A stretch of DNA of 64,000 nt, taken from Triops longicaudatus. Lineage: Eukaryota > Arthropoda > Branchiopoda > Notostraca > Triopsidae. A program made the position numbers and the translations under genes. Positions 1 through 12,500 of the stretch are shown here, piece after piece. The notes below the pieces were generated by a model. That model saw nothing but the letters and a program-made list of their open reading frames with translations, had not been told where the DNA came from and searched no databases. Where the stretch lies: contig JAGQDJ010000143.1 in the NCBI GenBank assembly GCA_022885665.1, positions 62,001 through 126,000 on the forward strand, given 5' to 3'. Every line of letters begins with the position of its first letter. Position 1 is the stretch's first letter.

Positions 1-528
1 ATAAGAAAACATCTCTAGTATTACCAATATTACAAATTAATTTATTGCCGAAACTTTACATGGGCGAATTCACACTCAAAACAAGTTTTGCGTTGGCTGC
101 GACTGCGATTACAGCTTCTTGCTGAATGCAATACCTACACTCACATGCTCTTATTAGTCTCGTTTCTTTCTTCAGAGACCGCTTGGAAGCAGATCGACCG
201 AAAATGTTAAGCCCATATGTCATCTGTCACGCAGAAATGTGGGGTGTTTTTATCTGTTTACATTCACAGTTGTGTATCATTAAGAATTAATACACGATAG
301 TAGAGAACTCACGTTTTCTTTTTTTTTGTATTTGGTTGATATGCTAAACAAAAAAGGTACACATTAACATACAAAATCTTTTATTTTCGCGTAATGCAGC
401 GTTTCCCCAAAGGCATCATGTCTTACAAACCACGAATGAACACTTTGTTCTCGCATACTCCTTACACGGTTGTCTTATCTTTTAAAACGTAGCCAAAAAA
501 TAAAGCCCAAAGAAAATTGGACACAAAA
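1..528. other. 3' flank of the ABC transporter gene
   Basis: AT-rich non-coding sequence downstream of the minus-strand transporter. No coding signal was seen apart from a candidate poly(A) signal for that gene. Confidence 0.6.
380..385 (-). terminator. candidate polyadenylation signal of the ABCC gene
   Basis: TTTATT on the plus strand reads AATAAA on the minus strand, about 145 nt past the transporter stop codon. This is a suitable position for the 3' end of the mRNA. Other AT-rich hexamers nearby could serve instead. Confidence 0.4.
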
Positions 529-3500
529 CTAAACTAACCCCGCATCTCTGGCCATACCATAGAAAATTGATTTCTTCTGCGATAGTAAATTACTGGGACT
601 GTCAAATTCTTTCACCTCTCCTTTGTCCAACACCAATACCCTAGACAGAAAAATGAGGAACAAATTAACGCCTACCCTTTCGAAGACAGCCTGATACGTA
701 AAACCATGTGACGATATAAAAAATGCAGAAAATAAATTACCTGGTGCTGTCCATAATGGTATTAAGGCGATGGGCAATAGTCAATACAGTGCAATCAACA
801 AATTCCTTCCGAATCGTTGCTTGGATCAAATCATCAGTTTCCAGATCCACTGCAGCTGTAGCTTCATCCAGAATCAGCACTTTGGTTTTTCTCAACAACG
901 CACGCGCCAAGCAAATCAACTGTCTTTGGCCCACACTGAAATCACAGACGCAATCGATTAGACAATGCGAACATTGCAATTGTTTACGACTTTTCGGGTG
1001 TATTTGCGAAATAAAAGAAAGTACCTCAAATTTTCGCCTCCTTCTGACACCTCATGTTCCAGACCAGCCGCTAAGCCTTTCACGAATGATTTCAAGTGGG
1101 CGTGTTCCAAAACCCGCCAGACGTCATCATCGCTGTATTTGTTGAACGGATCCAAATTCAAACGCAGAGTTCCCGAAAACAAAACAGGATCCTAATAAAC
1201 ACACAAAAATTACATTTTAAAGTGCCAGTTCGTTACTCGAAAGGAAAGTTCAATTATGATGTCTCACCTGTGGGATAATAGTTAAACGAGATCGTAAAGA
1301 GTGCAATCCAATGGTGGAGATGTCCAATCCGTCAATCAAAATGGAACCGCCGGCTGCTTCAATCAAACGGAACAAGCCCAATGTCAATGACGACTTGCCC
1401 GCGCCTGTACGACCCACAATACCGATCTAAGTAAATGAAAAGCACAAAATGAACATATAGTTGCAAAGTAGGTTATTTAAGAAACTACCTTTTCTCCTCC
1501 TTCAATTTCACAGGTAATTCCTTTTAGAACCAAATCCAGGCCTTCACGGTACCGCAACTGGTAATTCTTGAACTCAACACGTCCCTTCTCTGGCCATTCA
1601 GGAGCGGGTTTACGTTCAGTAATCTCCCATGGAGCTTCCTAATATAAAATGACAGTAAATACCAATAATGGGCGAATGCGCACAAACACATTATACAAGG
1701 TGAAAGCCTTTATGTACCTGGGGCGTTTCGGTGTATTCTTTGATACGTTCCACAGCGACAATATTGGTTTCAACTTCTGAAGTCATACGCATGAACCAAT
1801 TCAAAACTTGCGTTACCTACATTACAATGGAAATTTCTTACGATTATCGTGTTCAACAAGGTATAATTGTAAATTCACTCGACCATGACCATTTCGACTA
1901 ACACTATATTCACAATGTGCAATTTACCGGGCTGAAACAACTTACCCGTTTAAGCCCATTTAATGCAATTCAATTCCTTATTTCGAATACTCCACCTATT
2001 TGAACATAATTTATCCGGTCCTGAGCCTCTCAAATAAGCGGGTTTGCACTGTAATAGGTCTTTACAATTCAATAAAATGGACAACATTTTTTTCTATGCA
2101 GTTCTTTTACCAAACGCAGAACCTGCCTATGTAAAAGTTTGTGAAATCTTACATACAGGCATACCGCACACTGTGAATTAGTGTAGTAGGCAAAAGGAAC
2201 AAACTGAAGGTAAACAGACTTACGTTAAGAGCATAACTGATGGAGAGACCAACGGTACCCGGGTCTAAGGTATCGCGTCCCAAAACGGCAAACAAGGCAG
2301 CAAAGAAAACTACAAAATTGCCCATCGTTTCTAATCGCACAGATAACCATCTACGCCAGACACAACCAAAAAATTGAATAATACAGAGAACTGGGAGAAA
2401 AAAGTGACGCAAAAAACGCCATACCTGTTGGCAATGATGCTCGGATAGTAACAAATCTGATTCACATCCACTCTATGTTCTGATTCTAGCATAAACCGTT
2501 GTTGCTGGCCATAGGCCCGAATAACCGACGCACCTATCAGAAAATAGACAACCACATTAATAACAACAACAAAAGTAGACATCCGCGCAACTATCATCCG
2601 AAAATCTCAAAATTAAAAGTCATTACGGAAGAATAACAAACTTCAAGAAACGTTTTAACCAAAAAGTACAAAAAGTTCTGAAAATTTTACCTGTGATGGT
2701 TTCTCCAAAATGTGAATAAATTGGGGATCGAGAGACCGATTCCAAACGCTTCAACTGTCTGGAAGTGGCGACGTAAAAATGTTGCATAAAATAGTACACA
2801 ACACCAATTGGCAGTACGATCGTCAAGAAAATGGGCGTGCTGTAGCTAATAACAAGAATTGTCGCCACAACCTAAGAGTATTTCGCATTAATACCACTCT
2901 ACAACCTAGACATGTTTCATGTCCTCTAAAAGTAGACAAACAGGACATCAGTTGCGGCACAGCCTCGGTTTGCACACGAAATAATTTATAGAAAACCTCT
3001 TTTCTCATAAAAACTTTTTCGCTACAAACTGGAAGGTAATTTTACGTCTGTTATGTATCACTTTTTCATGTACGTTGGTGTGAGCTACTGCAATACTAAA
3101 TACAGCCGTATCATCGAGGCTCTTTTTTGCAACCCTTAACAATAGAACGTAACTAAAAAAGGAGGAAGCTCATTTTGAACGAAATGTGCTCGCGTTTTCT
3201 TTGAGGGGGATAAAAACAATACTGCGATTTGCTCACATCATAGAAACAATAGAGCCAATCCATGAAAACCATAGGCAATTTCGAGTCAGTCGACTCGAAG
3301 TCTTTCGAAAAACGACCCAGGATCCGACCAATAGGATTGATGTCGAAAAACCACATGGGAGCATGGAAGAGTCGTGTCAAAGCTTGTCGATGCATTCGCT
3401 TCGAGGCTCGCGCACAACCCATGTACGGAATCACTTCATTGTAGCCCATGATCGCTGCAACAAAACACAACGCGCGCAACAAAAGAAAAAAATTAAGCCA

Positions 3501-6500
3501 CCATCCAACGACTTTTACGTTCTATCATTTAACCATTTTTTTTTATCGGGATCAAACGCACAAGCCATTCTTATCGTTCTTACTTCACACTGTAGTGGCA
3601 AAAGAAAATTGTCTTGTTCATCTGGTAAATACGAAATTATAAGATTCAAATCGCTTCCTACTTGAAAGCAATACGAAAAACTTATGTTAAAAAAGTACTC
3701 CAAATTGTTTTACAGTTGAAGCGCGTGAATAGACAAAATTTGCTTCCAGAACTAGAAGTGAAACTATATCGGAAAAAATGTAAGTGAAACGTCCAAATTC
3801 CAATTAATCGTTTATCTTTAAATGGTAGTTTCTTTAAAATTTCCGAATGGTCTTTGTGTGTTAAATAAAGAGCATTCCAACACATAACCCACATAAAACA
3901 AAAACTGGCATCACAAATTTTTCAGGGAGGAGCAAAACCGCAGAAAGTGGAGAAAACGCGAGCGAAGATTTCTGTCCTTAAAGAAACCCTACCTCTTTCC
4001 TTATGACCCATCTTTTAGTTTTTAAAAAATAAAAAAAACGAATTAAAGTTTAGGTCAAATAGTACTTGGTAGCAAGTAGTAATCCATCCTCGTAGAACGA
4101 AATTGAGGGTGTTATCTAAGGTGTCGACATCTTTGCTAACTCGGTTTAAGATGCGGCCAGCAGGCGTGGTATCAAAAAAGGTCGTCGGATTGCGCATAAT
4201 ATGGGAAAACATTCGGGAATGCAACACAAATCCAGCCTTCAACGTGGCCAACGACATGAGCACAGTGCCCACCATGACAGCGGACGCTAACCATAACAAA
4301 CAGAAACACAAAGAAAACACAATAAAACACACGAAATAGAAACTAAGACTTTCCACTGTGCAAACCCAAATACTCCACGACAAACAAAACAGACAAACTT
4401 CGGGGATGGAAGATAAAATCTTACAAAACCTAACATGCACAAACATCTATTCACGCGCGAAAATGTGAGTTCTTCGCAATTATTAGCCAAAGCAGGGCAT
4501 TTTCATCTCAGCTCAGCTTGTTTTCTGTTGCACCCTCAGTTTCGTTTCCATTCTTCCCACAATATGCACACTAACTTCTCTTTCTCAATAGTAAACGTTT
4601 TCCATCTGAGACCTCAAATAACATCTGAACTCACAAAGCTGAAATTCTTTAGTAAATCGAATTTCTTTGTGTAAATATTGAGAATTAAAGTAAAAGAGCT
4701 ACGTGAATCCAACAAGCCTCGCGAACTTGAACCAGTTTTTAAGTTTTCGAAACTATTCATATTCTTTTAAAACCATACCGCAAAGCAACTCTACTATGGA
4801 ATGAGTTTGACTTTTCCTGTCATAAAACATCTTTGAAAATGATTTCCTCCAAAAAATGCAAGGTGGCTAAACGGAATATGTAAAAATCCGTAGAATTTCC
4901 AACGGAATGCTTAACTGCTGGAAATTTTCCATCAATTAAGCATTCGTATTTGATTGCATTTTCTTTTGTGCTACAAACGAGCGAGTTCGCAGAAAGGTGT
5001 CCCACATAAGAGGACTGCTGCCCCTTTGTATCTGTTCCAGTGCAACTAATGTGTGCAATATACATGCGTAAGGGAACTTTTCGATCACTCTTCAGGTAGT
5101 CGTGAGCCTTTCTTCCCATTCTTTTATAATTCTAAGACAATAACGCACAACGAAACACGATTAGATCGTTGGGTGGAATGCTTCCTACCGAGTAGAGGCA
5201 GTTGAGCCAAGAGCGAAGCGTGGAAGGTATGGTGTTATCGACGGTGTCCACATCTTTGGCAAACCGATTAACGACCCGCCCAATGGGCGTGGTATCGAAG
5301 AAAGACATAGGATTGCGGAGAATTCGGCCCAACATTTGATTGTGTAACATAGCTGAGGCCAAAAGGAATCCCAGAGCCATGACGATGGTAGCTACAGCTA
5401 CGAAGAGGGCTACAAAACGGTTGGGAGGTTCGTCATTAAGCAATTCTAACTATTTGGTTATTCATTTTCATTGACTGGGAACGTTTTAGTTACTTTAACT
5501 GTCTTAATGGTATTTGTATGCTATCTCAATTTTTTAAACAATTATTTTTTTATGAAACTACATTTTCAAAGTATCTTATTTCTTGAAGACATAATACAAT
5601 GCATTTTATCTTTTATTTTATCTGTCACTTTTCTAAATTTTCTAATATTTCGAGGAATTATTTTGAAAGTATTTTTAATTTTAAGGTAATTGTCTCTCTG
5701 GCTTATTCCAGGAAACGATGTAATTATTTTTTCTTCGGTGGTTTCTTTCCTTAAGTACAGCACTACCCAAATGCAAAGCGGTAAGCGGACAGAAGAAAAG
5801 TTTTGCATGCAAAAGCCAAACATAAAAACCATCACCATCAGTCACACATCTCTCTCTCTCACACGCATACTACCACACACCATGGAACACTACTAAGAAA
5901 TTTTCTTTTACCTTGCCCAATACCCAGACCACCATAAACTCCAAGGTAGAAGTCTCGCTTTTCGTTTTGCAACGTTTCATTTGCATTGGACCACACCGAT
6001 AACCACACGTTACCGGCAACGGAGAAAGCTTGAAATACGGCGTAGAGGAACAAAGTCCAGAAAGAGAGCCAGCCTCCAACCGCTTTCAAGTAATAGACAT
6101 AAACGGTCGATTTAACCTATGCAGAAAAATCAGATGATTAGAGATCTAGCTTCATCAACCTTAACAAACAATAAATGAAACCTTGAAACAAAAAAGAATA
6201 ATAAACGTTGGGCTTGCCAAACTACAAAAAATTGATAACAGATTTGTCTCCTGGAATGAGAAATGGATCAATCTAGTCTCAATAATAAAAAGATGGATTA
6301 GCTTTTCTATTTTTCTGTGTGCAAATTTACGTTTAATAAATAGCTAATGGAAGAGTATCAGCCTACAAAAATAGGTAAATGAGCATTTACTGGCTCACAA
6401 AAATTACTACGTTGAAACTGGGAGTTTAACTCATTTGACGATTCAATTATTAATGATAACTATAAGCGAGACAGAAATGAAAATTCAATAATGAATCAAT

Positions 6501-9500
6501 AATAGACAATACTAGTTTATACGAAAATAATAAGCTTACTCGGCCAGTTTCCGCTTTTTCGGCTTCAATCAGTTTTTGGCCTACAACAGGTGGTTTCGCT
6601 ACCGCTTGAGGTTCTGGGCTCTTTTCTTTCTGACTCGAACTTCTTCGTCTTCTTAAGCTACCATTTCTTTCGTGATCGTTTACGTTTTCCTTTGATCCAC
6701 CCATATCGCTATAAAGCAGGGAAAAAAGTAAATACTGGGGGCATAAAAAAATATATGGGAACAAAATATTTTCAGGAATTATTCATTGACGTTCAGATAT
6801 TAAAGGGAGCATAACACCCTTAAAAACATGAATGACTATGAAAAAAAGGTAAATAAAGGTCAAATGAACGAAACAGGAAGTCACTACGGGAATATAGTAC
6901 TGAGCTTACAAAGATTTTTCTGGTGATCCAGGTTCACTTTCCGACAAACGAGACTTTTGGCGGGAAAGTTGTCGTGCGAATTCTTCTTTACCAATAGCAC
7001 TGGCCAACTGCTGTTTGATTTCATTCAATTCTTAGAAAGAAAAAATGGTCATGACATGACGAAGAATCAACAACTTGTAGGCTCTCACCATCGCCGTCCT
7101 CAACCTCTTCGTTTGTTTCTTGCAAATGCGTTAACAAAAATTCTGCGAAGGCGCCCTTGTGGTCCATCAGTTGTTTGTATGAACCTGTTTCAGAAACTTC
7201 GCCATCTTTGAGCACGATAATGTTGTCCATTTGGGGCAAATATGTGATGCTGTGGGTGACCAACACTCTCGTCTGAAAAAACGAATTAATCGTTTATGTC
7301 GGACACACGAACATTATTTGTCAATCTTTTTACCTTATCTTTCAGTAAACCTTGAGGGCCAATGACTTTTTCGAAAATATGTTTTCCCACATGACTATCG
7401 ACTGCACTGAGAGGATCGTCCAAGAAATACAAGTCCAAATCACTGTAAACAGCTCGGGCTAAACTTACACGCTGTTTCTGTCCACCACTCAAGTTAATAC
7501 CCTGCAATAGAAATCAGAATTAGTATTCCGTTAGTTAAAACACAACAAGCTCTATTTCTTACTTTTTCACCAATTTCCGTAGCGTCGCCACCAGGTAACA
7601 TAGCCAAATCGGGTTTCAAAGCACAAGCTTCGATGACAGCTTCGTATTGTACAGGATCGTAGGGCTTCCCAAAGAGAATGTTCTCTTTTAGGGTCGTATT
7701 TTGGATCCAGGCTTGTTGAGGAACATAAGCAATGGAACCCTATTGACAAAAACTCTTAATGAAGGCAAAAACTCAAATGAGAAGTCAAAACCTACGCGAG
7801 TAACCACTTTGCCGCTTAATTTTTCCATTTCACCCAAAAACGCGGAAACTAACGAAGATTTGCCAGCACCCACTTGGCCAACTACAGCAACCAAGGATTT
7901 GTCTTTAATTTCTACGTTGATGTTCTTTAAAGTGGGCGGGTCGTCCGCACTCCATGAGAAGCTTCCATTCTGCACGACCACAGGATGCGCTAAACAAATA
8001 AAAAAAAAAACAATAAACATATTTGATGTAAACCAATATATAATGCATTTCTTTAGTTTTTGTGGTCAAATTCTTACAGTTACAAGTATAAAGAAAAAGA
8101 ACAGAAGGAAAGATTAACTTACGTGATGTTTGGTCATGTAAGACAGCGTCGTCATCGAGTTCTTCGGCGTTCATGAACTTGTTCATACGTTTTAGAGAAA
8201 CACTAGCCTGCATCACAAACAAAATTGTCATTCGTACTCAAAAAAATGGAAGTTCAAAAGCTCCCAAGCAATACGAAAAACACATGCACGGTCCTTTCAA
8301 TAGGCAATAAAACAAACTTACCGAGATTATGGACGTCAAACACATGGGAAGCATACTCAACGGGAAACGGAGTAAATTGAACAGAGCCAAAGCCACGAAG
8401 GCGGTTTCGGCGTCCAGAACGTGGTCTTCTGACGACAAGACATAAGTAGCAAACGTCACAACAGATACCTGAACGAAACATCGACAAGTGCACACACATT
8501 AAACCCAAAACGCATAACTTGACGATTAAATAAGACGATCAACATAATACAATTAAAATAATATGAAAACAGGCGATAATGTCGCTTGATATAATCAACT
8601 TCTACAGCACGACAATGATCCCAGCAAATTGTGGAAGAATCATGTATATCTAAACCTGAACTATGAAGACGATTAGCATAGGCAGCAGAGACATCGGGTA
8701 CCTAAATGTCAGTTAGTTATGTCACTGTCTTCATTACAACTTCTCTAGAATTTCTTTGGTTATTTCGTAGATTAAAAATGGTTAGTTTTGGAAATAACCT
8801 CATAATGTTAAACAGCGTCAAAGAGACAAAGGCTTTCTCGGCGTCCAAAACGTTATCCGGAGACACGAGTACGTAAACCATAAATGTGAACAAGGATACC
8901 TATACAACGACAAACTTGTTCAACAGTGTTTCTTAGGAAACTACACAGTGTAAATTGTTTAAACTGCTATGGAGACGACACAAATGTAACTAATCGGAGG
9001 GAACGCTTGGTATTCTTACCAAAAACGGCGCGCAAGTCCAAATAAACGAGGTTCCGGCACTTAAATACGCAGCTTTCTTCAAAACTTCAATTTCTTGTTC
9101 ACGAATGTCTTCCACTTGCTGATGGAAAGAAGGTTCCCATGCATACAATTTCAAAACCTGAACAGAAAGAAACTCATATTTAGCAAACAAATTGCCATCG
9201 ACGAGCGAATGGCAATATTTACTGATAGAATAAAAATGAATAAACTATAAAGAAGTAAAAAGAAAGCGAAATGACTTACTTTGATGCCACCCAAAATTTC
9301 ATTCATAACTTTGACACGCTTATCCTTGTACTTCATTTGCGTCACTTGCAACTTTTTAGTTTGATTCGCAATCACACCATTAACGGGAATCAGGAGAATC
9401 ATGACTACTAAACCGGCCAAAACCGAAGGACCTAGAAAAAACATATGAGATCAAATACAGCATCATAAGAAAACAAAAGTCGGACACAAAACTAGAATGG

Positions 9501-12500
9501 GAAGAATACAAGAATAATGAACATGAAAAAGTAAATAAAAAGTAACTCTATTTAAAATATTACTATTTCAGCAGGGGTAGCCCAGTGTTGTGATATTCTT
9601 TTGATTTTCTTTTTAATTTCTTAAATAAGTTACCTAACAGATTCCACAAGAAATAAAGCGCCAAAGCAATCTGCAAAGGGGCAGACCAAATCATGTTCAA
9701 GTAAGTGGTCAAATCCATGAATCGTTGAGCATCGACAGCCATCAAGTTCACAATTTCACCCACAGTGGACTCTTTACGCGCGCTATTGGAAATCCTTAAA
9801 GCCTAAGTAGTACAAAATAGTACGTATTTAGACATTCTCTTTCCTTAAAACTCAACGAAATACGATATATACTTTTCGGTAAACGGCAGAGACGACGGCG
9901 GTTCGGATTCGCATACCAATAACAAACATTTTTTGGAAATACTGACTCAAGAACAGCGTTTGCACTATGGCGGTCACAGTCAACATTCCGGCGTACAAAA
10001 ATCCTTTCCATTGTTCTTCGTCGCTCGAAACGAAACTGATCAACGCTCTAAACAAATAAAATAAGTAAAATTGTTTTATCTTTCTGCTGCACTTGTTGAT
10101 ATGTTGTGTTCCTTATCAGTATTTTATTTCTATAATTACTAAGAAAATTGGTTCTTACTTTAAGACTTGGGGGCTAACAAAGGTCAGCAAATCTTGCACT
10201 AATTTCAAAAGAGCTCCAGCTAAGAAGGCAGGGCCAAATGCTTTGCACAAAGCCGGGAAGATGGATATCGGCTTACGGGTTTCGGTCCCTTTTTTGAAGT
10301 CCACCCCTTTTTGTCGATTGAACGCAACCTTAGGATCTGAAACCCTATCAATGACGGACAGTCAAATGAAACCCAAGGTCAGAGAAAAAGCAGAATTTCG
10401 AAGAAAGGGCTTCCTTTTGGCACTTACTGGGCTTTTTTCCTGATAGAATTTTCCCAATGCTTGTCAAAAGCCGGTACAACACTGCCAGATACATCTTCTG
10501 TGTTCAAATCCCACAAGTCCGCCATTTCAAGCGATTTACGATAGCCTTTCCAAGCCATGGGATCAAACCAGGCGTATGTGATGTAGGACAGGAATGAAGA
10601 CGATTCTTGCGGGCATGGATTCTGTTTGAAGAATAATAAATTAGATAAGTTCAGCATAAAGTTGAATCGCAAAATCAAACAGTCTTTTTCCAATAAAAAA
10701 TAAACAAATTTTACAAACGTAGCATAAAATGCAAATAATCAAAAATATGGAACAGTGCCAAGTACCTGCTGAAATTTTACTTATTTGAAAGCCCTTATAT
10801 CAGATTTCTTTGTGGTAAAATATTCACACAAAACGAATCGACTCTACTGAGAGGATCAAATCAAACTAGAGTTTTGATTCCCGTTTAAATTGTAAAGAAG
10901 AAAAAAATACGTAATAGTAATTTAGTAAAACAAACGTTTCATGAATTAATTATCTGCATAAAGCATCAACAACTAAAGCTTGCTTATCATCTTTACATTC
11001 TTGTTACTTAAATCCTAAAATACAACAAAATTTTGCAAGTCGTTTTACACCCATCCGCATGAATCACGATTTGAACGCTATAACTCATTCTCATTGCGAA
11101 TCAAATACGATAATTGCTGGCTAGCTTTAAGGAAAAGTCGCATGACTTACGTCCGTTTTGATGTTGCTACCCAAGTACTGTGGCGGTGCATCCGAGAAAC
11201 AGTTGATAAAGAGCATCGCGACCACAAATGGATAATAAATCATATACGTCACAAACGGAAAGACTTCCTCATCAGGCATCTAGAATAACAACAATAACAG
11301 CTTTCAGTTACAAGTTCCTTTAATTTGAAAACGGGAAGTCGGGTAAGGGGTGGGCAAAAAACGAAGTACTCACGTTATACGGATCTAAAAGCTTCGAGCG
11401 GTACGTTACGGCTCCCGTCACCGCTAACAGAAACCAAAAGATGAACAAAATCCCGGATGAGCGTATTCCTCTCTGCTTGTTGATCAACAAGAGCGACAAC
11501 GCCAGGACCTTAAAATAAGAAAAGTAACTCAATTAATTCGAACCAATCCACTCAAAAGGAATCCAAAACAAAAGGAAGAAAAGAAACTTACCAACGTAGC
11601 TAACTTGATTGCAGGTGTAAGGTACGACACAGGATAAACATCGTATCCTTTACTATTCCGATGGATCGCATAACCCAAATCCGCAACCATTAACAATATC
11701 AACAAAAGATTCAAAATCTGTTGGCAAAAAGAAAAGAAATTAATATTGTGCTTTCCTGAAAAGTTTTAAGTGCGGAAACAGTAAGTTAACAAAATTCTAT
11801 AAATATAGCTTTTAAACTGAGTGAAGCCCGGTAATTACGTCACCACTGGCTCCAGCGGTCGTTAGTCAGCAGCGTAACTCGAGAACAATAGAACTCGAGA
11901 TCAGTGGTGTTATGTGAGTAAAAATAATCTACTTTTCAGGAAACCGGTAAACCTAATTAACACAGCTAACGCCTCGTAATAAACTAAAGAGTCGTACGAA
12001 GATGACTTTGGGTAGATTTGGCCATTGTTTTTAAGACCTTGACTTTACATTTAAACCACTGACTTAGCATTGGTTAACGTTGACTTTTCCCCAGGTTCGC
12101 CAGAATCGAGAAAGGTCACGAAAAGTGGGCAAAAGCTACTGAGTTAGGAGAAACGTAATTCGGGACTTCACTGCAGTTACTTGGGCTTACAGTTTTGGCG
12201 ATGTTGAGTGCAGTCCATGGAATATATCTGGCTTTACTGTTTAAAAGGAAATAGGCTTCCAAAGCTGTGAAAAGCCATAAGAACCCACAGGGAATCCATA
12301 CTAAGACAGTTTGTTGAAAGCAAGGCGTAAAATCCGGGACATCCGTGTTCCACGTTAAATTCACGTCCTAAAATAAACAAACCAAAAACATTAAGATACT
12401 GTTTCCGAGCATTTATTCAACACACGTGCTTCAAAAATTCCAATTTGCCTTCCCACATCTTACAAATTCCTAAGATCAAAATTTTTGTCCCGATTCACTG

